Source: an uncultured Oscillospiraceae bacterium
Lineage (GTDB): Bacteria; Bacillota; Clostridia; Oscillospirales; Acutalibacteraceae
DNA length: 64,000 bases
Assembly: GCA_905192745.1 (NCBI GenBank)
Contig: CAJJLZ010000001.1
Coordinates: forward strand, 1-64,000
Direction: 5' to 3'
The notes beneath the pieces were generated by a model. The model was not told the origin of the DNA. It made no database searches and saw nothing but the letters and a program-made list of their open reading frames with translations. Positions 8,813-18,847 of this stretch are shown here, one piece after another; position 1 is the stretch's first letter; each line of letters begins with the position of its first letter. The position numbers and the translations under genes are program-made.

Positions 8813-9760
8813 ATGAAGAATGCAGCTGCGGCGGCCCCGGGCCGGGGGAACGCTTCGCCACTGGTAAACCGAAAGAAAAAGGAAGCCTGGCGCACCCGGA
8901 TTCCCACCATGATATTTCTGGCGCCGTTTACGATCCTGTTCGTGGTTTTCACGATTCTGCCCATTCTGGCGGCGGTCGGGCTGAGCTTCACCTATTTCAA
9001 TATGCTGGAAACGCCGAGCTTCGTGGGCTTTGACAATTACGTCCGGATGTTTTTCGACGACGACGTGTTCCTGATCGCCCTGAAGAACACCATGATTTTC
9101 GCGCTGATTACCGGCCCGATCGGCTATATCCTGAGCTTTATTTTCGCGTGGCTGATTAACGAATTCGGCAGAGGGCTGCGCTCTCTCCTGACGCTGATTT
9201 TCTATATGCCGACTCTGGCCGGCAACGTCTATTTTGTGTGGACGTATATCTTCAGCGGCGACTCCTACGGCCTGCTGAACAGTACGCTGATTAAGCTGGG
9301 CGTTTTGAACGACCCGATTCTCTGGACCACCGATACGAAGTATATGATGGGCGTCGTCATTGTGGTTGTGCTCTGGCTCAGCATGGGCGCGGGCTTTCTG
9401 GCGTTTGTCGCCGGCCTGCAGTCCATGGACCGCTCCCTCTATGAAGCCGCCGCCATCGACGGCATCCGGAACCGCTTTGCCGAGTTGTGGTATGTCACCC
9501 TGCCGCAGATGGCCCCGCAGCTGCTGTTCGGCGCGGTTATGACCATTTCCACATCCTTCGCCGTGGGCTACCAGAGCATGTATCTCACCGGTTTTCCCAG
9601 CACCGATTACGCGACCCACACCTTGGTCCTGCATATCATGGACTTTGGTTCCGTCCGCTTTGAGATGGGCTACGCTTCCGCCATTGCCGTGTTCCTGTTT
9701 GCGATGATGTTTATCGTTTATCAGGTTGTGAACAAGGCGCTGAGCAAATGGTCCGCCTGA
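8813..9760 (+). CDS. ABC sugar importer permease, MalF/UgpA type
   Basis: 315 residues, about six membrane segments, and the cytoplasmic EAA loop EAAAIDGIRNRF, which contacts the ATPase. It belongs to the CUT1 carbohydrate uptake family. GGAG precedes the ATG, and the gene begins 14 bases after the binding-protein gene, so the two are co-transcribed. It pairs with the following permease. No ATPase gene is present in the window. Confidence 0.93.
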   Translation: MKNAAAAAPGRGNASPLVNRKKKEAWRTRIPTMIFLAPFTILFVVFTILPILAAVGLSFTYFNMLETPSFVGFDNYVRMFFDDDVFLIALKNTMIFALITGPIGYILSFIFAWLINEFGRGLRSLLTLIFYMPTLAGNVYFVWTYIFSGDSYGLLNSTLIKLGVLNDPILWTTDTKYMMGVVIVVVLWLSMGAGFLAFVAGLQSMDRSLYEAAAIDGIRNRFAELWYVTLPQMAPQLLFGAVMTISTSFAVGYQSMYLTGFPSTDYATHTLVLHIMDFGSVRFEMGYASAIAVFLFAMMFIVYQVVNKALSKWSA

Positions 9761-9848
9761 CAGGACGCTTTCCGTTCCCGCGCCGGCGGGACGCGGGGAT
9801 GTGCCCGCATCGATCAATGAATCGCACGAGTTTGGGGGAAGTGACAGG

Positions 9849-10742
9849 ATGACAACAGTCAGCAAAAAGGAGAAGCCGAAACGGATACGGGAAGCCAAGG
9901 CCATGATGATTAACCGCTCGATCGGCGGCAACATTGTGATTTTCCTGTTTCTGGCGCTGGCAAGCATATTTATGCTTTTGCCGATCGTATACACGGTGGT
10001 TACGGCGTTTAAGCCGATGAATGAGATTTTCCTTTATCCGCCGCGCTTCTGGGTGAAAAATCCCACCACCGACAACTTTGCCACCATGGCCGAGCTGGCG
10101 GGGGAAATGTGGGTGCCGTTTGAACGGTATCTGTACAACAGCATCATCGTCGCCGTGCTCGGCACGGTCATCTACATCTTCGTGGCCTCCATGGCGGCCT
10201 ATCCGCTGGCCAAGCGGAAAACGAAGGGCATGGCGATTTATTACTCCGTTATCGTCGTCGCCATCATGTTTCGGCCGGAAGTTACCCAGATTCCGCTGTA
10301 CATCATCATGGCGAAGCTGGGGCTTATCAACACCTATTCGTCCCTGATTCTGCCGGTGCTGGCCGGCTCCTTCGGCGTGTTCCTGATGCGCCAGTTCATG
10401 GAGACCATCCCGGACGAAATCATTGAGTCCGCCCGGATCGACGGTGCTTCGGAATACCGCATTTTCTTCCGGATGATTATGCCCATGGTCAAGCCCGCCT
10501 GGCTGACGCTGGTTATTTTCACCTTCCAATCCCTGTGGAGCACGGTGGATACCACCTATATCTACAACGAGTCCATGAAAACGCTGACGACGGTCCTCCA
10601 GCAGATCGCTTCCGCCGGCATCGCCCGCGCGGGCGCCGGCGCCGCGGTGGCGCTGGTCCTGATGATCCCGCCGGTGGCCGTGTTCATCATTTCCCAGTCG
10701 TCGGTTATGGAAACGATGGCGCATTCCGGCATGAAGGGATAA
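9849..10742 (+). CDS. ABC sugar importer permease, MalG/UgpE type
   Basis: 297 residues with six predicted membrane segments and an EAA loop reading ESARIDGASEYRIF. It is the second half of the importer-1 channel. The ATG at 9849 is chosen because GGGGGAAG precedes it; an in-frame ATG 48 bases upstream is less well placed. The product belongs to the CUT1 family and probably relies on a shared MsmX-like ATPase encoded elsewhere (inference). Confidence 0.92.
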   Translation: MTTVSKKEKPKRIREAKAMMINRSIGGNIVIFLFLALASIFMLLPIVYTVVTAFKPMNEIFLYPPRFWVKNPTTDNFATMAELAGEMWVPFERYLYNSIIVAVLGTVIYIFVASMAAYPLAKRKTKGMAIYYSVIVVAIMFRPEVTQIPLYIIMAKLGLINTYSSLILPVLAGSFGVFLMRQFMETIPDEIIESARIDGASEYRIFFRMIMPMVKPAWLTLVIFTFQSLWSTVDTTYIYNESMKTLTTVLQQIASAGIARAGAGAAVALVLMIPPVAVFIISQSSVMETMAHSGMKG

Positions 10743-10803
10743 GCGGCGCTTTTTCAAAAATCCCCCGTCGCTCAGAGCTCCGCGAGAAAGGATTGGTTCA
10801 CCT

Positions 10804-12264
10804 ATGACGATAAAGAAAATCATCGCCTTCCTGCTCAGCGCGCTGGTCGCCGCCGGCGGCTGCGCGATGGCGGCGGCCGCGGCGGAAGGCGCGGCTTACG
10901 AGGTCCCTTATCAGTCGTTTACCTACGATAAGTGGGGAAACGCCGTGCCGGCCCCGAACGGTTATTTCCCTGAACGGAGTATCCGCGGCAAGGATCTTGG
11001 CTACGGCGATTTCAACGCGGCGGCCGACCTGTTTTATTATGAGGAAGGGCAGGAGCTGTACGTCGCTGATTCCGGCAATAACCGGATCGTGGTTATGACG
11101 GTTGATTATGAACCGGTTGCCGTTCTGGAAACCCTCGACAACAACGGCGAGGAAGTGACGCTGAGCAATCCGACCGGCGTGTTCGTCCGGAAGGACACCG
11201 TGTATATCGCGGATCAGGGCAATGCCCGCGTCATCATCTGCGATAAAACGGGCAAAATCCGCGCGATCTATGGAAAACCGGAATCGGTTCTGCTGGACGA
11301 GGGTCTGGATTACAAGCCCAGCAAAGTGGTCGTCGATGATTTCGGGAAGATTTATGTGCAGGCGGTCGGTTCCTATCAGGGTCTGATCTGCCTCAACGCG
11401 GACGGTACCTTCCTGAATTACTACGGCTCCAACAAGGTCGAAATGACGGCCAAGATGATTGTGCAGAAAATCTGGAAAATGTTCCTGACGGACGAACAGG
11501 CCTCCGCCATGCAGAATTTTGTACCGATCGAGTATGCCAACGCCTATCTGGACCATGAGGATTTTATTTACGCCACAGCGGCGGCTTCCGCCACCAACAG
11601 CAACCTGATCGTGAAGCTGAACCCTCTGGGCATCAATATTTTCCGAACCAAGGGGAGCGGCACCCGGCAGTGGTATCAGAACTCCAACTTTTCGGATATT
11701 ACGGTGAGCGAGGACGGCCTGATTACCGTGGTGGACAATGTACGCGGGAAGGTTTATCAGTGCGATGAGAACGGGGTGCTGATGTTCGCGTTCGGCGGTA
11801 TCGGCAGCCAGCTCGGGCTGTTCCAGACGCCTTCTTCCATCGTCGGGGTCGGGGATAAGCTGCTGATTCTGGATTCCACCAAAAACGACATCACCGAATT
11901 CGCCCTGACCTCCTTCGGCGAGACAGTGCAGTCCGCCATCCGGCTGTATAACGAAGGCCGGTATCAGGAGAACATCGAGCCCTGGCAGGAGGTCATCAAG
12001 CGGGACGCCAACTACCTGCTGGCCTATACCGGTATCGGCAAGGCTTACTATCAGCTGGAAGAATACGAAGAGGCCATGAAATATTACAAGCTGGCCAACG
12101 ATAAGCAGGGATATTCCGACGCCTATAAGGAGTATTCGCTGAACGCGATGCGGGAGAACTTCGGCTGGATCGTAGGCGGCATTGTCCTCCTTCTGGTGAT
12201 TACCCTCGTATCCCGGAAGCTCTGGAGGAAACGAAAAATGAAGCGGGGAGGGAAAACGGCATGA
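10804..12264 (+). CDS. Exported NHL-repeat and TPR membrane protein
   Basis: 486 residues with an N-terminal signal peptide. A beta-propeller made of NHL-like repeats (LYVADSGNNRIVV, VYIADQGNARVII and later copies) covers about 45-370. Two TPR units lie at about 375-440 (AYTGIGKAYYQLEEYEEAM), followed by one membrane segment (about 455-475) and a basic cytoplasmic tail. The propeller and TPRs would face outward. NHL/TPR combinations mediate protein or glycan contacts, and its place between importer genes suggests an accessory of the transport system. The stop codon overlaps the start of the next gene by 4 bases. No enzymatic role is visible. Confidence 0.8.
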   Translation: MTIKKIIAFLLSALVAAGGCAMAAAAAEGAAYEVPYQSFTYDKWGNAVPAPNGYFPERSIRGKDLGYGDFNAAADLFYYEEGQELYVADSGNNRIVVMTVDYEPVAVLETLDNNGEEVTLSNPTGVFVRKDTVYIADQGNARVIICDKTGKIRAIYGKPESVLLDEGLDYKPSKVVVDDFGKIYVQAVGSYQGLICLNADGTFLNYYGSNKVEMTAKMIVQKIWKMFLTDEQASAMQNFVPIEYANAYLDHEDFIYATAAASATNSNLIVKLNPLGINIFRTKGSGTRQWYQNSNFSDITVSEDGLITVVDNVRGKVYQCDENGVLMFAFGGIGSQLGLFQTPSSIVGVGDKLLILDSTKNDITEFALTSFGETVQSAIRLYNEGRYQENIEPWQEVIKRDANYLLAYTGIGKAYYQLEEYEEAMKYYKLANDKQGYSDAYKEYSLNAMRENFGWIVGGIVLLLVITLVSRKLWRKRKMKRGGKTA

Positions 12265-12878
12265 GAGAAGACCTGAAGCACTGCAAATACACCATGTTCC
12301 ACCCGCTGAACGGCTTTGAAGAGGTGAAATGGAACGGTAAAGGCTCCTACCGGATTTCCGCGGTCGTTGTTTTCCTTTTCTTCCTCGTCAATGTTTTTTC
12401 CGCGCAGATGACCGGCTTTTCCTTCAACACCAACAATCCCGATAAAATTTCCATGCTCTCGATTTTCGCCATTTCCGTGGGCGGCGTCCTGCTCTGGTTT
12501 ATTTCCAACTGGGCGGTCAGCTCTCTGATGAACGGCGAGGGCAGGCTGGGACAGATATGGCTGGTCACCTGCTATTCCCTGATCCCCTATATCGTCTTCA
12601 TGGCGCTGTTCATTCTGGCGAGCAATTTCACCTCGCTGGAAATGGCCACCTTCCTGTATATGCTGGAAGGCGTGGGGATCGCTTGGTCCTGTCTGCTGAT
12701 GTTTTTCGGCCTGTACCAGATTCATCAGATGGATTTCCGGCAGACGATTCTGAACATTCTTCTGACAATCTTCGGCATTGCCGTTATGCTTTTCCTGATG
12801 GTGTTGCTTTACAGCCTGTTCCAGCAGATGTACACGTTCATCTACACGATTTTCAGCGAAATCATGTTCCGCTCCTGA
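12261..12878 (+). CDS. Yip1-like integral membrane protein
   Basis: 205 residues with about five hydrophobic segments and the arrangement of Yip1-domain proteins: a short N-terminal soluble part with HPLNGFEEVKW, then the membrane core. It overlaps the NHL/TPR gene by ATGA, implying translational coupling. The molecular function of bacterial Yip1 proteins is unknown. Conserved placement beside the NHL/TPR protein and a DUF5696-like protein suggests a membrane complex with them. Confidence 0.75.
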   Translation: MREDLKHCKYTMFHPLNGFEEVKWNGKGSYRISAVVVFLFFLVNVFSAQMTGFSFNTNNPDKISMLSIFAISVGGVLLWFISNWAVSSLMNGEGRLGQIWLVTCYSLIPYIVFMALFILASNFTSLEMATFLYMLEGVGIAWSCLLMFFGLYQIHQMDFRQTILNILLTIFGIAVMLFLMVLLYSLFQQMYTFIYTIFSEIMFRS

Positions 12879-12891
12879 GGAGGTGGCAGCC

Positions 12892-15177
12892 ATGAAAATG
12901 AAACGAAAAATCCTGTCTCTGGTCGCCACGCTTTCCCTTGCGGCGGCGACGATCGCCCCGGCGCCGGTCCTTTACGCGGCGGATGCGGCGGATACCGGGG
13001 AAACGGGCGGATCGCCCGAATCGGCCGGCGCCACGGCCAGCAGCCGGAATGAATATCAGGAAATCGCGAAAAACAGCGGCCTGAAACTTATGGCGAATCT
13101 GGCCACCGGCGAGGTGGCCGTACAGGACCTGAGCACCGGGAAAATCTGGTACACCAATCCCCCCGCCGCCGGCGAGGACGGCGTGGCCGCCGGCACCAAC
13201 AAGGCGCTGCTGAAATCCCAGATCTCGATCACCTATACCACCGCGAAGAGTCAGGTTATGACGGCGACCAGCTTTATGAATTCGGTTTCGAAAAAGGGGC
13301 TGACCAGTAAGGCCGGGAACGGCTCCGTCATCTTTGTCTACGAATTTGTAAAAGAGGAAATCCGTGTTCCGCTGAAATATTCCCTCACCGAAACCGCCAT
13401 GCAGGTGGAACTGCTGACCAAAGAGGTAGAGGAATACGGCACCAACAAGCTGAACACCGTCGATATCCTGCCGTATTTCGGCGCGGGCGGCAGCGAGGAC
13501 GAGGGCTACATTTTCGTGCCGGACGGCAGCGGCGCGCTGATTAACTTCAACAGCGGCAAAACCGCCGCCAAGGACTTCAGCGGCCTGCTTTACGGCTACG
13601 ATTACGGCACCAGTGACCGGAGCATGAGCACCTCCACCGCCCTCACCTCGTCGATGGTGCAGTCCCAGAACCTGTACCTGCCGGTTTTCGGCCTGAAATG
13701 CAATCAGGACGGGTATCTCGCGATTATCACCGAGAGCGCCGCCCGGGCGACCATCAAGGCGCAGACCGGCGGGAAGTCCACCTCCTACAACACGGCGTAC
13801 ACCTCCTATCAGTATCGTTCGCAGGGCTCCGTCCGCCTTCTCCAAAAGGAGTTCGAGGAAAAGGTCACCACCATTTCCGAGCGGAATCCCGACGGCAACG
13901 ATTCCTATCAGGTCAGCTATGAATTCCTGGAGACAGGAAAGAACGAGTATACCGATATGGCGGCGCTTTATCGCCAGTATCTCATCGATCACGACGGCCT
14001 GACCCGCCGTGTGGAGCAGGGCGACATCCCCTTCTACCTCGACCTGTACGGGTATATCCGGAAAACCAAGGCGTTCTTCGGCATCCCCAAGGATACCAAA
14101 ATCGCCGTCACCACCTTTGAGGACGCCGTTTCGATCATCGAGCAGCTGAACAGCGGCGGGGTGAAGAATACGGTGGTGAAGTACAACTACTGGATGCAGA
14201 ACGGCTACTACGGGAAGATCCAGACCAACGCCAAAATCGAAGGCAAGGTCGGCAGCCAGAAAACGCTGGACCGGCTGAACAGCCTGCTGAAGGAAAACGG
14301 CGGCGGCCTGTATCTCGGCGTGGACCTTACCAATGTGTATAAGACGGGCGGCGGATTTTCCAAGCTCCATAACGCGCTGAACAACGTGGCGAACACCACC
14401 CAGCCGCAGTATGTGTTCTCGCTGGATTCCGCCAGCATCGATACGCGGTATACGCCCGGCTACCTGACCCGGCCCTCCAGCCTGAGCGGTTATTTCGACA
14501 AGTTCCTGAAAAATTATGCCGCGCGCGGCGTAAGCGGTCTGGCGGTCGATTCCATCGGGAACATGGTGTATTCGGACCTGAGCAGCGAAGGCATGAGCCG
14601 TTCGGAGATCCCGGACCTCTACCGCAGCCTGCTGGATAAGACGCTGGAATCGGTGGACGACGTGCTGGTGACCGGCGCGGGGGATTACGCGGCCGCCCGC
14701 GCAGCCCATATTCTCAATTCCCCCTCCGTTTCCAGCAATTACGATATCGTGGATGTCAACGTTCCCTTCTATCAGATCGTTTTCCACGGCTATGTCAGCT
14801 ACTCCATCGGCGCCACCAACCTGTCGAGCAATCCGGAAACCATGGCGCTGAAATGTCTGGAAACCGGCGCCGCGCCGATGTATTCCTGGGTGGGACGCAA
14901 CAGCTCCGAGCTGATCGGCTCGCGCAGCGATTTCCTTTTCAGCGCCGACTATACGCGGTGGATGGAATCCGCGGTTGAAGAGTACAACACCGTGAACGGC
15001 GTGCTGAAAGAAGTGGCCGACCAGCCGATTACCGCGCATGAAAAGCTGGCCGACAACGTATACCGGACCACCTATGGCGGCTCCACAAAGGTGATTGTCA
15101 ATTACAACGCCGAATCGGTGGTGATCGACGGTCAGACGATTCCGGCCACCGGCTTTGCGGTAGTCAAGGCGGCGTAA
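12892..15177 (+). CDS. Exported DUF5696-like protein, putative glycoside-hydrolase-like
   Basis: 761 residues with a signal peptide (about 1-27). The body has an N-terminal beta-rich part and, from about 350, an alternating helix/strand pattern suggestive of a TIM barrel (LDLYGYIRKTKAF, NTVVKYNYW, GVSGLAVDSIGN). I recognise it as similar to DUF5696-type proteins found with such ABC loci, but this is from memory and not searched. AGGAGGT lies 7 bases before the ATG at 12892, favouring it over the GTG at 12883. A catalytic pair cannot be assigned with confidence; Asp residues at the ends of predicted strands are candidates. It lies 13 bases after the Yip1-like gene. Confidence 0.65.
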   Translation: MKMKRKILSLVATLSLAAATIAPAPVLYAADAADTGETGGSPESAGATASSRNEYQEIAKNSGLKLMANLATGEVAVQDLSTGKIWYTNPPAAGEDGVAAGTNKALLKSQISITYTTAKSQVMTATSFMNSVSKKGLTSKAGNGSVIFVYEFVKEEIRVPLKYSLTETAMQVELLTKEVEEYGTNKLNTVDILPYFGAGGSEDEGYIFVPDGSGALINFNSGKTAAKDFSGLLYGYDYGTSDRSMSTSTALTSSMVQSQNLYLPVFGLKCNQDGYLAIITESAARATIKAQTGGKSTSYNTAYTSYQYRSQGSVRLLQKEFEEKVTTISERNPDGNDSYQVSYEFLETGKNEYTDMAALYRQYLIDHDGLTRRVEQGDIPFYLDLYGYIRKTKAFFGIPKDTKIAVTTFEDAVSIIEQLNSGGVKNTVVKYNYWMQNGYYGKIQTNAKIEGKVGSQKTLDRLNSLLKENGGGLYLGVDLTNVYKTGGGFSKLHNALNNVANTTQPQYVFSLDSASIDTRYTPGYLTRPSSLSGYFDKFLKNYAARGVSGLAVDSIGNMVYSDLSSEGMSRSEIPDLYRSLLDKTLESVDDVLVTGAGDYAAARAAHILNSPSVSSNYDIVDVNVPFYQIVFHGYVSYSIGATNLSSNPETMALKCLETGAAPMYSWVGRNSSELIGSRSDFLFSADYTRWMESAVEEYNTVNGVLKEVADQPITAHEKLADNVYRTTYGGSTKVIVNYNAESVVIDGQTIPATGFAVVKAA

Positions 15178-15222
15178 GGGCGGCGTAAGCCGGCAAAATC
15201 CAATTCAACCGAAAGGCGCGGT

Positions 15223-16140
15223 ATGGTTATGAAAAGACGGTCTCATTTTGAAAGGAAAAAAGCCCGGGCCGGGTATGTGTTCGTCCTTCCCTGGGTAATC
15301 GGCTTCCTGTTGTTTTTCCTGATCCCAATTGTGAATTCCCTGATTTATACCTTTAACGACGTCAAGCTCTCCGCAAACGGATTCACCATGAACTGGGTGG
15401 GCTTCTCCAATTATCAGCACCTGCTCCTGAAGGACGCGAGCTACCCACAGCTTCTCGGAACCGCAGTGGGGAACATGCTGTACGAGGTGGTTATCGTCAC
15501 CATGTTCAGCCTTCTGGTCGCCGTGATCCTCAATCAGAAGTTTCATGGGCGGACCTTTTACCGGGCGGTGTTTTTCCTGCCGATTATCCTGACCTCCGGC
15601 GTTGTGTACACCATGATGCAGAGCGTTATCGGCGGCGGAAGCACGCTGAGCGGCGGGCAGAACGCCTTTATGTTTCAGAGCGCCGGGCTGAAGGAGCTCA
15701 TGCTTCAGGGCAACGTCCCCACCGATGTGGTGAATTTTATCAGCAATATCGTGGACCGGATCTTCTCCCTGATCTCGAAATCCGGCGTGCAGATTCTTCT
15801 GTTCCTCAGCGGCCTGCAGAAGATCCCCGCCTCCGGCTATGAGGCCTGCAAGATCGAGGGCGCCAGCAGCTGGGATATTTTCTGGAAAATCACGATCCCG
15901 CTGGTTTCCCCGATTATCTTCCTGAATATTGTGTATACCATTATCGACTCCTTTATGGCCTACGGCACCTCGTCCTCCGGCAATACGATGATGGCCGCCA
16001 TACAGGATATGGGCTTCGGCAAGGTTATGAAGCTGTCTTACAGCGCGACGATGGCGTGGATTTATTTCCTGGTTGTCATCCTGTTCCTGGGTCTGGCTTA
16101 CCTGCTGATCGGGAAACGCGTGTCGAAAATCCAGGAATAA
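15223..16140 (+). CDS. ABC sugar importer permease, second system
   Basis: 305 residues, six predicted membrane segments, CUT1 family, MalF-like. The EAA loop region reads YEACKIEGASSWDIFW. GAAAGG lies 7 bases before the ATG. It starts 45 bases after the DUF5696-like gene and 13 bases before its partner permease, within the same operon. It is distinct in sequence from the importer-1 permease and has an enlarged loop (about 130-175) between membrane segments. Confidence 0.92.
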   Translation: MVMKRRSHFERKKARAGYVFVLPWVIGFLLFFLIPIVNSLIYTFNDVKLSANGFTMNWVGFSNYQHLLLKDASYPQLLGTAVGNMLYEVVIVTMFSLLVAVILNQKFHGRTFYRAVFFLPIILTSGVVYTMMQSVIGGGSTLSGGQNAFMFQSAGLKELMLQGNVPTDVVNFISNIVDRIFSLISKSGVQILLFLSGLQKIPASGYEACKIEGASSWDIFWKITIPLVSPIIFLNIVYTIIDSFMAYGTSSSGNTMMAAIQDMGFGKVMKLSYSATMAWIYFLVVILFLGLAYLLIGKRVSKIQE

Positions 16141-16153
16141 AGGAGGGATCACT

Positions 16154-17167
16154 GTGGAGAAGCTAAAACAACGTTTTTCCCCGGAAAACCGGGAAAATAC
16201 GCGGGAGGACATCCAACATTTCGTCCGCGTGCACAAGCCGCAGCACATCCTGTATGTGATTTTCCGCCACGCGCTGCTGATCGGGCTGTGCTTCGTCATC
16301 CTGTATCCCGTTCTTTATATGATCAGCAACGCCTTCAAACCGACCGATCAGTATTATGACCCGTCGGTCATCTGGATTCCGCGGAATCTCACATTGGAGA
16401 ATTTCTCCATTGTTCTCAAGGTGATCGATCTGGGGAAGGTGCTGCTGGATACGCTGCTCGCGGCGATTATCCCCGCGCTGATTTCCACCGTGACCTGTAT
16501 GCTGGTGGCCTACGGCCTGTCCCGCTTCAATTTCCGCGGACGCGGCCTCCTTTTCGCGCTGGTGGTCCTTACCATTATCGTGCCGCAGCAGACCATCTCC
16601 GCTTCCATGTACCTGCAGTACCGCTTCTTTGATCCGTTCGGCATTGTTTCGCTGCTTAACTGCATCCCCGGCCTCCATGCGGAGATTAACCTGATCGGCA
16701 CCCCGTGGGTCACTATCCTTCCGGCCATTCTGGGCGTGGGGCTGCGCTCCGGCCTGTATATCTTCATCTACCGCCAGTTCTTCCTCAGCCTTCCCAAGGA
16801 ACTGGAAGAGGCGGCGTCGATCGACGGATGCAACGCCTACAGCACGTTTCTGCGGGTGGTGGTGCCCACCACCAAAAACATCGTGCTGACCGTGGTGCTC
16901 CTGTCGGTGGTCTGGAACTGGAACGACTACTACACGCCGTCCACCTTCCTTGGGAGCAAGATGGAGGTGGTCGCCACCGCGCTGTCCAGCTTTCAGGCAC
17001 GGCTGGCCAACATGCACAATCTGGGATTGAATATCGATGTAAACACCTCGCAGACCCAGATTCAGGCGGTCTGTCTGCTGTCGATTGTCCCGCTGGTTAT
17101 CCTGTATATTCTGCTCCAGAAAAACTTTACCGAGAGCATTGAAAGCTCCGGTCTCACCGGCATGTAA
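16154..17167 (+). CDS. ABC sugar importer permease, second system partner
   Basis: 337 residues, MalG-like, with six membrane segments and the EAA loop EEAASIDGCNAYSTF. Translation begins at a GTG preceded by AGGAGGG at 7 bases. The N-terminal cytoplasmic tail is long (about 40 residues) and charged. Together with the preceding permease and the downstream lipoprotein it forms importer 2. Confidence 0.92.
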   Translation: MEKLKQRFSPENRENTREDIQHFVRVHKPQHILYVIFRHALLIGLCFVILYPVLYMISNAFKPTDQYYDPSVIWIPRNLTLENFSIVLKVIDLGKVLLDTLLAAIIPALISTVTCMLVAYGLSRFNFRGRGLLFALVVLTIIVPQQTISASMYLQYRFFDPFGIVSLLNCIPGLHAEINLIGTPWVTILPAILGVGLRSGLYIFIYRQFFLSLPKELEEAASIDGCNAYSTFLRVVVPTTKNIVLTVVLLSVVWNWNDYYTPSTFLGSKMEVVATALSSFQARLANMHNLGLNIDVNTSQTQIQAVCLLSIVPLVILYILLQKNFTESIESSGLTGM

Positions 17168-17275
17168 TCCGCGGCCGGGGAGGTCCCGGCCCGAAAGCCT
17201 TTGAATTTTACCGCCCGCCGCACAGGCGGACGGTGGAAGATAAGAGAATTTTTATTAGGGGAAAGGAGCAAGACC

Positions 17276-18592
17276 ATGAAAATCAAGAGACTTCTCGCAA
17301 TCATTCTCGCCGTATCCCTGATCGGAGGCAGCTTTGCCGGCTGTACCGGCGGCACCGGCGGCACGAGCAGCACGTCCGGGGGGAACAGCAGCGCGCCGGC
17401 GTCCGACGAACTGCCTGAAACCCTCGAGAATCCGAACATTTCCATTGTGTACTGGTATAATCAGGATCAGTACGAGCAGGACAAGGCCGCGGATGAGAAC
17501 ATCTACGACCCGATTCTGGAGGCGATCCCCGACTTTGAGGCCAAATACGGCGGCAAGGTGGACGTGATCTACGCGGAGTGGGGCAAGATGCTGGAGGAAG
17601 CGACCAACCGGCAGAACGCGGGCGAGGCCCCGGACCTGATCGAAGTGTATGACCGTATCATGCACAACGTGATCTTCACCGATATGGTGCAGCCGATCGA
17701 CGATTATGTCACCGATGCGGACTTCTCCTATTATAAGGTCGACCGCAGTCTCTTCTCCTGGAAGGACAAGACCTATGCGATTCCGATCAAGCCGTATCTC
17801 AAATATATCATGTTCAACAAGGACCTGTTTGATCTGGAAGGCCTGACCCATCCGGACGACCTCTTCCGTGAAGGCAAATGGAACTGGGAGGAGTTTGAAA
17901 AGGCCGGCAAGGCGCTGCTCCAGCGCAAAGACGGCGAAATCTCCCAGTTTGGCTTTGCCGGCTGGGGCGAAATCATCACCCAGTTCATGGTCGCGAACGG
18001 CAGCGGCCTCATCAATGTCGATACCAAGAACGGCACCGCGACCTCCGCGCTGAAGACCCCGGCGGTCCAGAACACCATCACCAAGTTCAGCGACTGGCTG
18101 TCGGAGCCGAACGGCTTTGTCCATATCGACGACAACGGCTCCATGTGGGGCTGGTGGGACAACGGCGCTCTGGGCATGATCTGCGGCAAGGAATTCCCGA
18201 ATACCAACCCGTTCGATGTCGGCATGGCTCCGCTGCCCACCGGTTCCGATCTGAAGGGCAAGAACGTGTATGTATATCCTCAGGCGTTTGCGATGCCTGC
18301 CGGTTCCAAGAACCCGAAGGGCGCGGCCGTCTTTATGCGGATGGTCAACGACAAGCAGAAGGAAGTCGGCGACGCGAAGGAAGCCGCCCGTTATGGTCAG
18401 GAAAACTACGACATGATCTATGCGGACGACGTGAATTACGTCTATGCGTACGATAAGGCGACCAAGAACATTGATACCATCGTCGCTTCGATCATCAACT
18501 ACGCGGCGGATAAGACCCCGGCGGCCACCATTGCGGAAACTCTGGAGCCGGAGCTTAACAGCGACATTGAACTGATCTACAGCGGCGAATAA
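17276..18592 (+). CDS. ABC sugar-binding lipoprotein, second system
   Basis: 438 residues. The signal peptide ends in lipobox SFAGC, followed by a Gly/Thr/Ser-rich linker and a family-1 solute-binding domain (INIVYWYNQ-like first strand, EAPDLIEVYD, AIPIKPYLKYIMFNKDLF, NPKGAAVFMRM). AAAGGAG precedes the ATG at 17276; an upstream in-frame start would bury the signal peptide. It is the extracellular receptor for the two permeases just upstream and is the last gene before an intrinsic terminator. Confidence 0.93.
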   Translation: MKIKRLLAIILAVSLIGGSFAGCTGGTGGTSSTSGGNSSAPASDELPETLENPNISIVYWYNQDQYEQDKAADENIYDPILEAIPDFEAKYGGKVDVIYAEWGKMLEEATNRQNAGEAPDLIEVYDRIMHNVIFTDMVQPIDDYVTDADFSYYKVDRSLFSWKDKTYAIPIKPYLKYIMFNKDLFDLEGLTHPDDLFREGKWNWEEFEKAGKALLQRKDGEISQFGFAGWGEIITQFMVANGSGLINVDTKNGTATSALKTPAVQNTITKFSDWLSEPNGFVHIDDNGSMWGWWDNGALGMICGKEFPNTNPFDVGMAPLPTGSDLKGKNVYVYPQAFAMPAGSKNPKGAAVFMRMVNDKQKEVGDAKEAARYGQENYDMIYADDVNYVYAYDKATKNIDTIVASIINYAADKTPAATIAETLEPELNSDIELIYSGE

Positions 18593-18773
18593 TTCCCGCG
18601 GGGAAAGCGCGGAAATCCACCGTGCGGCCGTCGGGCCGCACCGCGGCGCGGAATCTCCGGATTGTGCGCCGTCAGGGGATAAACAGAGAATGACAGGGAT
18701 CGGCGGCTTCCGCCGCCCGGCCGTCGGCCGGGCGGCGGGATGCCCCGCCGTTCCGCTCAACAGGGCCGGAAAA

Positions 18774-18799
18774 CGGGGGCTGACGGCCCCGCTTTTTTT
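18774..18799 (+). terminator. Intrinsic terminator after the transport operon
   Basis: The stem GGGGC/GCCCC (18776-18780 and 18786-18790) with a 5-nt loop is followed by seven T residues (18793-18799). It lies only about 50 bases before the next start codon, so read-through probably feeds the hydrolase genes at a reduced level. Confidence 0.65.
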
Positions 18800-18847
18800 A
18801 AGCAGTCGGATGGCGCGGCCACCATCCTGAAAAACGGAGGAGACGTC

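Noticed and set aside
12862..15039. A 725-codon minus-strand open frame
   Set aside because: Antisense of the DUF5696-like gene, which has a signal peptide and a strong RBS; the reverse frame has neither.
18622..18735. Two short GC-rich hairpins (18622-18641 and about 18713-18735)
   Set aside because: Short stems without T-runs; in sequence of this GC content they are weak evidence. The terminator at 18774 is better supported.
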